Part shown: one piece after another, positions 22,384 through 30,127 of the stretch | Layout of the letters: the number at the start of each line of letters is the position of its first letter | How positions within the stretch are numbered: position 1 is the stretch's first letter | Source: Streptomyces sp. NRRL F-6492 | GTDB taxonomy: Bacteria; Actinomycetota; Actinomycetes; Streptomycetales; Streptomycetaceae | DNA length: 64,000 nt | Direction of reading: 5' to 3' | Assembly: GCF_001280125.1 (NCBI RefSeq) | Contig: NZ_LGEG01000103.1 | Coordinates: forward strand, 22,710 to 86,709 | The notes under the pieces: model-generated | Database searches by the model: none | Told to the model about the DNA's origin: nothing | What the model saw: only the letters and a program-made list of their open reading frames with translations | Position numbers and translations under genes: made by a program

Positions 22384-23583
22384 ATGAAGATCCGGCGGCG
22401 GCGGAGGGAGAGGCTGCGCGAGCGGGGGCCGAGCGGGCTCAGCCTGCTCCCCTGGCTCCTCATGGGCCTGGGCGCGCTCTCGCACCTGCTCGGCGGCGAG
22501 GCCCCGAACCCGTGGATCGGCGGCCTGGGCCTGCTCGCCTTCAACTCCCTGTACATCGCGATCGTCCTGCGCGCCTTCGACCCGCGCGTCCGGGAGGCGC
22601 CGCTGACCTGGTGGCTGCTCGGCGCGCTCGCGGTGCTCACCTTCGGGCTCGCGATCGGCTACGGCCGGGAGTGGCTGCTGCTCTTCCCGCTCCTGGGCCT
22701 GGCGGTGGGGGCGGTGGTGCGGCGCGGGAGGCTGCTGTCCCGGATCACCTTCCCGCTGGTCGCCGGGGTGGCGGCGGTGACGTTCTGGCGGGACGGCTGG
22801 GACTCGTTCGGGGTCGTGTACGGGACGTTCATCTCGGTGATGGTGACGGCGGCCATCCTCGCCCTGAACGAGACGGTCCGCGAGCTCCGGGCGACCCGGG
22901 AGGAGCTGGCGCGGACGGCGGTGGAGAAGGAGCGGCTGCGGTTCTCGCGCGACCTCCACGACCTCCTGGGCCACACGCTCTCGGTGGTCGTGGTGAAGTC
23001 GGAGGCCGCCCGGCGGCTCGCCCCGCACGACCTGGACGCGGCCCTGGCGCAGGTCGCGGACATCGAGTCGGTGGGCAGACAGGCACTGACCGAGATCCGG
23101 GAGGCGGTGACCGGCTACCGGGAGGGCAGTCTGGCGGCCGAGCTGGACCGGGCGCGCGACGCGCTCTCCTCGGCGGGCATCGAGCCGGTCGTGCGCCGCT
23201 CGGGGCCGCTCCTGGAACCGGCGGCGGAGGCGCTGTTCGGCTGGGTGGTGCGGGAGTCCGTGACGAACGCGGTGCGGCACAGCGGGGCGTCCCGCTGCGT
23301 CGTCGAGGTCTCCGGCCCGGCGGCCGGCCGGGCCCGTCTGACGGTCACCGACGACGGCCGGGGCGACGGGCCGGACGACGGGCCGGGGCCGGGGGCCGCC
23401 GGGCCGGGACCGGGCGGTCCGGGCAGCGGGCTGCGCGGCCTGCGCGAGCGGCTCGCGGCGGCGGGCGGCACGCTGGAGTCGGGACCGGCCCCGGGCGGCG
23501 GCTTCCGGGTCGTCGCGGAACTCCCCGTGGAGACGCCCGGGTCGGGGGCCGGCCCCGGGGAGGCGGGGGCCGGCCGCTGCTGA
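22384..23583 (+). CDS. Sensor histidine kinase, HisKA_3/DesK type
   Basis: 399 residues. Residues 20-160 contain five or six membrane segments; the dimerisation motif FSRDLHDLLGHTLS puts the phospho-acceptor at His192. The HATPase domain is visible as VRESVTNAVRHS (N box), VTDDGRGDGPDDG and GLRGLRERLAAAGG (G2). A Gly/Pro-rich insert sits in the ATP lid. It lies 26 bases after the permease, so it is co-transcribed with the ABC transporter. Its response regulator is at 24523, beyond an oppositely oriented gene. Confidence 0.92.
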   Translation: MKIRRRRRERLRERGPSGLSLLPWLLMGLGALSHLLGGEAPNPWIGGLGLLAFNSLYIAIVLRAFDPRVREAPLTWWLLGALAVLTFGLAIGYGREWLLLFPLLGLAVGAVVRRGRLLSRITFPLVAGVAAVTFWRDGWDSFGVVYGTFISVMVTAAILALNETVRELRATREELARTAVEKERLRFSRDLHDLLGHTLSVVVVKSEAARRLAPHDLDAALAQVADIESVGRQALTEIREAVTGYREGSLAAELDRARDALSSAGIEPVVRRSGPLLEPAAEALFGWVVRESVTNAVRHSGASRCVVEVSGPAAGRARLTVTDDGRGDGPDDGPGPGAAGPGPGGPGSGLRGLRERLAAAGGTLESGPAPGGGFRVVAELPVETPGSGAGPGEAGAGRC

Positions 23584-23591
23584 CGGTCCGG

Positions 23592-24422
23592 TCAGCCGAC
23601 GATGGCGACCGGGGCGTCCCAGGCGTTGCGGTCGACGTTGATGGTGTGACCGCCGCGGGTCTCCTTGCTGTTGGCCTTGTACTGGTGGCCGCGGCTGTGG
23701 TCGGTGTACAGCTTCGGGTCCCAGGGCCAGTCCTTGGTGGTGGTCTCCTGGCCGTTCCACAGGGCGTACCAGAGGTTGCCCGGCAGGTCCGTGCGGTCCT
23801 TGGCGGTGGCGATGGCCTTGGCGCTGGAGGTGCTGAAGCCGTAGAGCCCGGCGCGGTAGGTCTTGGCGCGCAGGGTCTTGGTGAAGGAGCGCACGTAGGC
23901 GAGGGTGGCGTCGTTGCAGGCCTTGTCGGCGATGTCGTACGACTCCATGTTGAGGTAGATCGGGCTGCCGGGCTTCATGCCGAGCGCGGCGGCCCTGGCG
24001 ATCGCGTCGTTGGCGTTGGCGGCCCCGACCGAGGCCGCGGTGGCCGCGGTGAACCGCTCCTTGTTCAGGCTCTTCTGGCAGGGCGGCTGGGCGCCGACGT
24101 ACAGGGGGATGATCCGCCAGCCGAGGTTGCTGACCGACTTCACCCAGGGCTGGGTGAGGTTGGGCTGGGCGCAGCCGCGGTTCTTGCCGCCGATGTAGAC
24201 GGCGACGCCGCCGTAGTGGGCGTCCTTCTTCCACGCCGTCATCGCGGCGAGCGAGGGCGCCGTGCAGGCATCGAACGCCCGGCCGGTGTAGGTCTTCTGC
24301 GCGGGCCACGCGGGGGCGGCCATCGAGGTCTGCGCCGCGATCCCGGCGCCGGCCACGACGACGACGCCGGTCGTCGCCAGGGCGATGTAGCGGCCTTTTC
24401 TGGACAGCCGGTGCTTGGGCAT
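23592..24422 (-). CDS. Secreted DUF1906 (glycoside-hydrolase-like) protein
   Basis: 276 residues. The signal peptide (MPKHRLSRKGRYIALATTGV, then VVVAGAGIAAQTSMAAPA) is followed by a DUF1906 domain like the Rv2525c family: GRAFDACTAPSLAAMTAWKK, GGVAVYIGGKNRGCAQ, GWRIIPLYVGAQPPC, IYLNMESYDI, YRAGLYGFSTSS and LWNGQETT. The fold is a TIM barrel related to lysozyme-type GH25 domains and is thought to act in the cell wall. It is inserted between the genes of a two-component system and points against the kinase gene; stops are 8 bases apart. Confidence 0.88.
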   Translation of the reverse strand: MPKHRLSRKGRYIALATTGVVVVAGAGIAAQTSMAAPAWPAQKTYTGRAFDACTAPSLAAMTAWKKDAHYGGVAVYIGGKNRGCAQPNLTQPWVKSVSNLGWRIIPLYVGAQPPCQKSLNKERFTAATAASVGAANANDAIARAAALGMKPGSPIYLNMESYDIADKACNDATLAYVRSFTKTLRAKTYRAGLYGFSTSSAKAIATAKDRTDLPGNLWYALWNGQETTTKDWPWDPKLYTDHSRGHQYKANSKETRGGHTINVDRNAWDAPVAIVG

Positions 24423-24522
24423 TTCCCCACCCCATACGTACGAAGTTCCACGGATTCCGGCCCCGTCCCCCCGGGGCGCGCCCACCCTATCCCGGGGCCG
24501 CGCACGCCCTACCCTGGTCCCC

Positions 24523-25164
24523 GTGACCGAGATGCCGCGGGACCACCGCCCGGGAAAGTCCGTGAGGGTCCTGCTCGCCGAGGACCAGGGGATGATGCGC
24601 GGGGCGCTGGCCCTGCTGCTCGGCATGGAGCCGGACATCGAGGTGGTCGCGCAGGTCGGGCGCGGGGACGAGATCGTGGACGCGGCGCTCGTGGCGCGGC
24701 CGGACGTGGCGCTGCTCGACATCGAGCTGCCGGGGCGCTCGGGGCTCGACGCGGCGGCGGACCTGCGGGACGAGGTGCCGGACTGCCGGGTCCTCATCCT
24801 GACGACGTTCGGCCGGCCGGGCTATCTGCGGCGGGCGATGGAGGCGGGGGCGGCCGGGTTCCTGGTGAAGGACGGGCCGGTGGAGGAGCTGGCCGAGGCG
24901 GTCCGCAAGGCCCTGCGGGGCGAGACGGTCGTCGACCCGGCGCTCGCGGCGGCGGCCCTCGGCGCGGGCCCGAACCCCCTGACAGCCCGCGAACGGGACG
25001 CGCTGGCGGCCTCGGTGGACGGCGCGACGGTCGCGGACATCGCGGCCGTCCTGCACCTCTCGGAGTCCACGGTCCGCAACTACCTGTCCTCCGCGATCGG
25101 CAAGACGGGCACCCGCAACCGCATGGAGGCGGTGCGGGCGGCCCGACGGCAGGGCTGGCTCTGA
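24523..25164 (+). CDS. Response regulator, NarL/DesR type
   Basis: 213 residues from GTG; ATG at 24532 is a possible alternative. Receiver domain with acidic pair AEDQ, phospho-acceptor Asp66 in LLDIELPGRSG, Thr in ILTTFGRPG and Lys in FLVKDGPVEE. The C-terminal LuxR-type helix-turn-helix is LTARERDALAASVDGATVAD with HLSESTVRNYLSSAIGKTG. It is the expected partner of the DesK-like kinase at 22384. TACCCT (24510-24515), seven bases before the GTG, makes a leaderless independent transcript likely, so kinase and regulator are no longer in one operon. Confidence 0.9.
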   Translation: MTEMPRDHRPGKSVRVLLAEDQGMMRGALALLLGMEPDIEVVAQVGRGDEIVDAALVARPDVALLDIELPGRSGLDAAADLRDEVPDCRVLILTTFGRPGYLRRAMEAGAAGFLVKDGPVEELAEAVRKALRGETVVDPALAAAALGAGPNPLTARERDALAASVDGATVADIAAVLHLSESTVRNYLSSAIGKTGTRNRMEAVRAARRQGWL

Positions 25165-25332
25165 ACCGGCGCGGCGCGACGGCCCCCGTGCCGGGGGCGT
25201 GCGGTCCGGCCACCGCCCTCGGGCCGCGCCCGACGCGGGAGGGGGCCCCGGTGCCCGATGCCGTCCCTAACCGACGAGGCGGCGGCGCCAGTCCAGGGGC
25301 GTGACGGTGACGGCCCGGCCGGGATCGCCGTC

Positions 25333-26184
25333 CTACTCGGTGGGGAGGCCGACCGCCGTGAGGGCGGCCACGACCTCGCGGCCGACGGCCGCGGTGGTCT
25401 CGGACGAGCCGTCGAAGCCTCCGTAGAGGAGCGTCAGCCCGTGGCCGGCCGCGGCGGAGTCCGTGCACTGGGTGTGGAAGTAGACGAAGCCGCGGGTGTC
25501 GGGGCCTCCTTCGTCGCCGATCCCGTCCTGGCCGCAGGCACGGCAGCAGGTGAAGTTCTCGCGGGCGGTGATGCCGGCCTCCTCCAGGGCGGTGAACGCG
25601 CGGGTGAGCCGCTCGGGGTCGGTCTCGCCCCGCCACGCGGCCTGCTCCGCGACCCGCTCCAGCCACAACCGGTCGGCCAGCGCCTGCGCCTGCTCGCGCG
25701 AGACGGGCCGGCGGTCCTCGGTGACCAGGTACTCCTCCGCGACCTCGGCCAGTTCGGCGCGGGAGGCGTAGCCGCCGGCCAGTACTTCGCGGACGCGCTT
25801 CTCCAGCGTCTCGCGCTCGTCCTCGCCGAGATCGAGCGGCGGCACCTCGCGGACGGGGCCCGTGTCCAGCGGCGACCAGGACGGGCCGTCGTCCCAGCCG
25901 GCCTCCCGGCGGGCCCAGCCGGTCATCGCCGCGGCCACGTCCCCGGGCCCGCCGACCATGGTGTGGAAGTGCCGGTCGGCGGCGCCGTCGCGGTGCTCCA
26001 GCGTGTAGTCGCCGCCGGTCTGGTGCCAGACCTGGACGAAGACGTCGGGCAGGTCGGGTATCCGCTGGACCACCAGGAACCGGTCGTCCTCGCCGCCGAT
26101 GCGCCGGACCAGCCCGGCCAGCTCCTCGGCGGACACGCGGACGTGCCGCTCCCCGTTCTCCGTATGCACCACGATGTCGAGCAT
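25333..26184 (-). CDS. DUF6891-domain protein
   Basis: 283 residues. The C-terminal 120 residues match the DUF6891 pattern seen in Streptomyces: FTCCRACGQDGIGDE with a Cys pair plus Cys, RGFVYFHTQCTDSAAAGHG and LTLLYGGFDG. The N-terminal half (VVHTENGERHVRVSAEELAG, FVQVWHQTGGDYTLEHRDGA) is another conserved block, with a KRVREVLAGGYASRAELAEVAEEY helical middle. Function unknown; cytosolic. The ATG at 26184 is preferred to one 18 bases upstream. It lies 54 bases downstream of nothing but the MFS stop, and both read leftward. Confidence 0.75.
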   Translation of the reverse strand: MLDIVVHTENGERHVRVSAEELAGLVRRIGGEDDRFLVVQRIPDLPDVFVQVWHQTGGDYTLEHRDGAADRHFHTMVGGPGDVAAAMTGWARREAGWDDGPSWSPLDTGPVREVPPLDLGEDERETLEKRVREVLAGGYASRAELAEVAEEYLVTEDRRPVSREQAQALADRLWLERVAEQAAWRGETDPERLTRAFTALEEAGITARENFTCCRACGQDGIGDEGGPDTRGFVYFHTQCTDSAAAGHGLTLLYGGFDGSSETTAAVGREVVAALTAVGLPTE

Positions 26185-26238
26185 GCACAGACTCTGGCAC
26201 ACCCCTCTGACAGTGGACCCGCCGGGGCCCGGCCGCCC

Positions 26239-27693
26239 CTAAGGGGTGCCCCGGCGTCCGGACCTCGGCAGCCACAGCAGCATCAGTACGGTCGCGCCGA
26301 GCAGGATCGACGCCGAGACGCGGAAGGCGGCCGCGTAGCCGGAGGTGAGGGCGGCCGGGTCGGGGGTGCCGTGGACCGGGCCGGTGACGGCGGCGGCGAC
26401 GGTGGAGAGGGTCGCGAGGCCGAGGGCGCCGCCCATCGTGCGGGAGGTGTTGACGAGGCCGGAGACGAGGCCCGCCTCGCCGGGGGCGGCGCTGGAGGTG
26501 GCGAGGGTGGCCAGCGGGGTGGTGGCCAGGCCGATGCCGCCCATCATGAGGATGCCGGGGCCCAGGATCGTCGTCAGGAAGGTGCCGTCGACGCCCATCG
26601 TGGACTGCCAGGCGAAGCCGGAGGCGGCGACGAGGGCGCCGATGACGGCGAGGGCGCGGGCGCCGAGGGCCGGCATCAGGCGGGGCGCGAGTTTAGAGCC
26701 CAGGACGACGGCGAGGGAGCTGGGGACGAGCGCCAGGCCGGCCTGGAGCGGGGTATAGCCGAGGACGTTCTGCGCGTACACCGTCATGAAGAACCACATG
26801 CCGAAGGAGCTCGAACCGAACAGCAGGATCGCCGTGTTGGCCGCCGACACCGTCCGGGTGCGGAAGATCCTCAGCGGCATCAGCGGGGCCGCCGTGCGGG
26901 CCTCGACCGCGACGAACGCGGCGAGCAGGACGAGCGCGCCGAGGAGCGTCAGGAGGGTCTTCGGGTCGCCCCAGCCCGCCTCCTCGGTCTGGACGATGCC
27001 GTACGCGAGGGTGGCGAGCCCGCCGGTGACCAGGACCGCGCCCGGCAGGTCGAGGCGGCGGCCGGTGCCGGGGCGGCTCTCGCGGAGCCAGAGGAGGGCG
27101 CCGGCGAGGACGAGCGCGCCGATGGGGACGTTGACGAGGAGGACCCAGCGCCAGGACAGCAGGTCGACGAGGAGGCCGCCGACGAAGCCGCCCGCCGCGC
27201 CGCCGGCCGCGCCGACCGCCGTCCAGGTGCCGATGGCCCGGCTCCGGGCGGGCCCGGGGGCGACCGCGCCGGTGACCAGGGTCAGGGTGGCGGGCGACAG
27301 GACGGCCGCGCCGAGGCCCTGCACGGCGCGCCCGGCGACGAGCTGCCAGCCCTCCTGCGCGAGGCCGCCCGCGACGGACCCGGCGGTGAAGACGGCGAGC
27401 CCGAGCAGGAACATCGCCTTGCGCCCGTAGAGGTCGGCGGCCCGCCCGCCGAGCAGCATGAACCCGGCGAAGGCGATCGAGTACGCGTTGAGGACCCACT
27501 GGAGACCGAGCCCCGAGAGCCCGAGGTCGGCCCGCAGCGACGGCAGCGCCACGTTCACGACGGAGACGTCGAGCACGACGAGGAACTGCCCCGCGCAGGC
27601 CACCAGGACGACCGCCCAGGCACGGGGCGCGAGTGCGGGAGGGACGACGGGGGACGCACTGGTGACGGAGTCGGTCTGCGGCATGACGGTCAT
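26239..27693 (-). CDS. MFS transporter, DHA2 drug-efflux type
   Basis: 484 residues with 14 predicted membrane segments. Typical DHA2 features: LVVLDVSVVNVALPSL in helix 1 (antiporter motif C-like D), GGRAADLYGRKAMFLLGL (motif A), VQGLGAAVLSPATLTLV and WRWVLLVNVPIG. Likely a proton-driven exporter of hydrophobic drugs such as those handled by EmrB/QacA-type pumps. Two in-frame ATGs occur at 27693 and 27684; GGAGG lies 12 and 21 bases upstream respectively, favouring the first. No regulator is adjacent. Confidence 0.9.
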   Translation of the reverse strand: MTVMPQTDSVTSASPVVPPALAPRAWAVVLVACAGQFLVVLDVSVVNVALPSLRADLGLSGLGLQWVLNAYSIAFAGFMLLGGRAADLYGRKAMFLLGLAVFTAGSVAGGLAQEGWQLVAGRAVQGLGAAVLSPATLTLVTGAVAPGPARSRAIGTWTAVGAAGGAAGGFVGGLLVDLLSWRWVLLVNVPIGALVLAGALLWLRESRPGTGRRLDLPGAVLVTGGLATLAYGIVQTEEAGWGDPKTLLTLLGALVLLAAFVAVEARTAAPLMPLRIFRTRTVSAANTAILLFGSSSFGMWFFMTVYAQNVLGYTPLQAGLALVPSSLAVVLGSKLAPRLMPALGARALAVIGALVAASGFAWQSTMGVDGTFLTTILGPGILMMGGIGLATTPLATLATSSAAPGEAGLVSGLVNTSRTMGGALGLATLSTVAAAVTGPVHGTPDPAALTSGYAAAFRVSASILLGATVLMLLWLPRSGRRGTP

Positions 27694-27900
27694 GGTCGCA
27701 GAGGCCTCCGGCCCCGTACATACGCCGTGGGTCCTACGGCCGTGGCCCGATCCCGGTCCCGGCCCACGGGGCCCGCGTCCGGACCGCCCCTCCACCGTCC
27801 GCTCGCATTCCCCCGCGAACGACGGCGTCCGGGGCCGGTAGGGTGGGAATCTTCGGCCGGCGGAAGTCCTCCGGAGTACCGGCAGGCGGTCCCGACACCG

Positions 27901-28665
27901 ATGGACGTCGACGAGACTCCCGCACGGATCCGCCTCGCCCACGCCCTGGACGGCCTGGCCGTCACCTTCCGCGGCATGACAGCCCGGAGCGACGAGGTCC
28001 AGTGCGACTGCCACTGGGGCGGCGAGGAGGAACTCGCGCTCCTGAAGGTCCCGGACGTCGTGCTCGACCCGGACCTCCTGCACCGCACGTGGACGGCTCC
28101 CGACTGGAGGGACCAGGGCGCGGTGCTGCGTCGCATCCTGCCCCAGTTCGCCGGGGCGCTCGTCGCCGGCCGGGTGGAGCCCCTGTCCGGCATGCACGAG
28201 GTGGGACGGGCGATCGTCCGGGGCGAGTGGTGGCGGTGGCCCGGGCGACAGGCGGAGGCCGTGCGGGAGTTCCTGCACGCCTGGTGGGCCCACGCCCTCA
28301 CCGACCCGGACCCCGTCGTCCCCGTCCACGAACTCCTCGCGTTGTGCGCGGAGGCGTCCGGCACGCTCGGTCCGTGGCTCGCGGTCTGGGAGGCGCTCGA
28401 CGAGGACGTGGCCGACCGGCACCTGGCCGAGGCCGCCGAGCACTGGAACCACGAACTTCTGGGCGACGAACTCCCCTGGTACACCTGGGAGGAGGAGAAC
28501 GAGGAGCTCTTCCGGACCGAGCTCGCCGCCTGGTTCGTCCGCCACGCCCCCGTCCGGCTCGGCCCCTCGGGCGTCCACGAGGACCTGCTCCACCGCGTCA
28601 GACTCATGGGCCTGACCGGCCCCGCCCGCTGGGAGGACCCCCACTGGCCCGGCCACCGCGCCTGA
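27901..28665 (+). CDS. Unknown 254-residue acidic protein
   Basis: Starts MDVDETPARIRLAHALDGLA. It is rich in Trp, His and acidic residues (CDCHWGGEEELALLKVPDVV, VRGEWWRWPG, HAWWAHALTDPDPVVPVHEL, ELPWYTWEEENEELFRTELA). The motif CDCHWG near residue 35 could bind metal. Helical repeats suggest a HEAT/ankyrin-free all-alpha fold. TAGGGT at 27839-27844 may be a -10 element with a 50-base leader. I do not recognise the family. A much longer frame reading from 25258 on this strand is antisense to real genes and is not coding. Confidence 0.7.
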   Translation: MDVDETPARIRLAHALDGLAVTFRGMTARSDEVQCDCHWGGEEELALLKVPDVVLDPDLLHRTWTAPDWRDQGAVLRRILPQFAGALVAGRVEPLSGMHEVGRAIVRGEWWRWPGRQAEAVREFLHAWWAHALTDPDPVVPVHELLALCAEASGTLGPWLAVWEALDEDVADRHLAEAAEHWNHELLGDELPWYTWEEENEELFRTELAAWFVRHAPVRLGPSGVHEDLLHRVRLMGLTGPARWEDPHWPGHRA

Positions 28666-28722
28666 GCCGGTCCCCCTTGTGACAGCATCGTCGCGGGGAC
28701 CGGGCCGTACACGGGAGGGAAC

Positions 28723-29304
28723 ATGGGCGCGAGCTGGTCGGCACTGTTGATCGCGGTGGTCGGCGTGGCGGGAACGCTGGGAGCCGCGCTCCTGACGCAG
28801 GTCCGCGCGGACCGCACCAAACGCATGGAGCTCCGGGCCGCCGCCGACCAGCGGCGCGAGGAACGCGACCACGCCGAGGAGCTGCTCCGGGCGGAGCGGG
28901 CCCTGCAAGGGCAGCGCGAGAGCCTGGAGCGCCGGCGCGCCTGCTACATCACGCTGAACACCGCCGCGCGCCAGTACCTGACGGAGATGACCAACCACCT
29001 CCACGCACTGGCACGCGGTGAGGACGTCACCGCGTCCCTGGAGCACCTGGAGGCGGCCAGGGTGGCCTACCGGGAGAGCTACGCGGAGTCCCAGATGATC
29101 GTCCCCGACGTCGTCTCGCGCCCTTCCGGCGCGGCCAAGACGCGCTTGAACGCGGCCTACGGAAAGCTCAGGAAGTACGCGGCCGACCCCGCCGCCCACG
29201 CGGCCGAACTGGAGACGATGGAGGCCGAACTCCACCAGGACGTCTGGCCCTACGTGGGCGCGATGAAGAAGGCGATGCGCGCCGACCTGGGCGTCGAGGA
29301 CTGA
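28723..29304 (+). CDS. Membrane-anchored coiled-coil protein
   Basis: 193 residues. A single N-terminal membrane segment (SALLIAVVGVAGTLGAALLT) is followed by an Arg/Glu-rich coiled coil (RMELRAAADQRREERDHAEE and on to residue 70) and a helical domain to the end. GGGAGGGAAC precedes the ATG. This topology places most of the protein in the cytoplasm, tethered to the membrane. Similar proteins are widespread in Streptomyces without known function. Confidence 0.7.
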   Translation: MGASWSALLIAVVGVAGTLGAALLTQVRADRTKRMELRAAADQRREERDHAEELLRAERALQGQRESLERRRACYITLNTAARQYLTEMTNHLHALARGEDVTASLEHLEAARVAYRESYAESQMIVPDVVSRPSGAAKTRLNAAYGKLRKYAADPAAHAAELETMEAELHQDVWPYVGAMKKAMRADLGVED

Positions 29305-29376
29305 GCGGACCGCCCGTTGTCAGTGGGGGCTGCCACGATCGTCACGAACCCGGACGACGGAGAGAGCGAGTACGCC

Positions 29377-29658
29377 ATGGGCACCTGGGACATCGGCCCC
29401 TTCGACAACGACACCGCCGCCGACTTCTCCTACCGGGTGGTCGGGGCACCGGTGGAGAGGAAGGCGGAGGTGTTGCGCGGCACCTTCCGGGAGGTGGTCG
29501 GCACCGGTGGCGCGTACCTGGACGCGGACGTGGCGGTGGAGGCGATCGCCTCGGCGGCCCTCCTCGCGGCGCGGTGCCCCGGCGGGGAGCCGGTCACGAC
29601 GTCGTACGGCCCGAAGGAGCCCCTGCCCGTCCTCCCGGCCGGCCGAGACGCCTCCTGA
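29377..29658 (+). CDS. DUF4259-family protein, C-terminally truncated
   Basis: 93 residues starting MGTWDIGPFDNDTAADFSYR, the diagnostic DUF4259 opening, followed by AVEAIASAALLAARCPGGEP and SYGPKEPLPVLPAG. Family members are usually about 130 residues, with a further helix pair after the LPALP segment. Here the frame ends with RDAS directly after it, so the C-terminal third is lost. The truncation is probably an old deletion because a good terminator follows immediately. GGAGAG precedes the ATG. Function of the family is unknown. Confidence 0.75.
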   Translation: MGTWDIGPFDNDTAADFSYRVVGAPVERKAEVLRGTFREVVGTGGAYLDADVAVEAIASAALLAARCPGGEPVTTSYGPKEPLPVLPAGRDAS

Positions 29659-29668
29659 CCGCGTGAAG

Positions 29669-29699
29669 AGGCCCCGCCGAAAGGCTTCCGGCGGGGCCT
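29669..29699. terminator. Hairpin terminator between convergent genes
   Basis: AGGCCCCGCCG, a 9-base loop and CGGCGGGGCCT, directly after the DUF4259 stop and facing the next minus-strand gene. Confidence 0.8.
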
Positions 29700-29750
29700 C
29701 GTTCCCGACGGGCCGCCGCCCATCGTCCGCGCGCGAGCCGCGCGGGATCG

Positions 29751-30014
29751 TCAGTCGGCGAGCCAGGGCGAGAGGAGGGCGGAGAACTCTTCGTCGGAGA
29801 TCCGGGCGCTCCCCCAGCCGAACCCCTCCCACGCCTGTGCCCGCTGAAGAACGGGAAGCGGAATGTCGAACGCGGTGCGGAACACGGCGATGAAGGAGAT
29901 GACGCCGAAGGCCGGTCCCAGCTTTTCCCTGGAGAACAGGGCCAGTTCCACCGCGTCCTTGCCTTCCGCCCGAGCCGCCCTCAGCCCGTCCGCCGTTCTT
30001 TCCAGATCATCCAT
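29751..30014 (-). CDS. Small protein downstream of the toxin-like gene (possible immunity protein)
   Basis: 87 residues from ATG 30014 (MDDLERTADGLRAARAEGKD); TTG 30047 or GTG 30044 would add up to 11 residues. It is a compact helical protein with IPLPVLQRAQAWEGFGWGSA and a Glu/Asp-rich end, with no signal peptide, so cytoplasmic. It lies just after the large secreted lectin-coil gene on the same strand, the usual place for an immunity gene in polymorphic toxin loci. A terminator hairpin lies between the two, which weakens the operon argument. Function is inference only. Confidence 0.55.
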   Translation of the reverse strand: MDDLERTADGLRAARAEGKDAVELALFSREKLGPAFGVISFIAVFRTAFDIPLPVLQRAQAWEGFGWGSARISDEEFSALLSPWLAD

Positions 30015-30054
30015 GTCGTACCCGGCTCTCCACTCTGCTTCCACCAAGAACCGC

Positions 30055-30088
30055 GAGGGCGGGTCCCGCTTCGTGCGAGCCCGCCCTC
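30055..30088 (-). terminator. Hairpin after the toxin-like gene
   Basis: GAGGGCGGG and CCCGCCCTC flank a 16-base loop, 40 bases after the stop codon of the large gene and just before the start of the small downstream gene. Confidence 0.65.
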
Positions 30089-30127
30089 GCCCATGCCCGC
30101 CATGACGCGAATCAGGCGGGCCGTACC

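Noticed and set aside
25258..28665. A 1,135-codon open frame on the plus strand
   Set aside because: It runs antisense to the DUF6891 and MFS genes, is low-complexity Gly/Arg/Asp-rich, and only its last 255 codons (27901-28665) lie outside them and look like a real protein. It is a GC-bias shadow.
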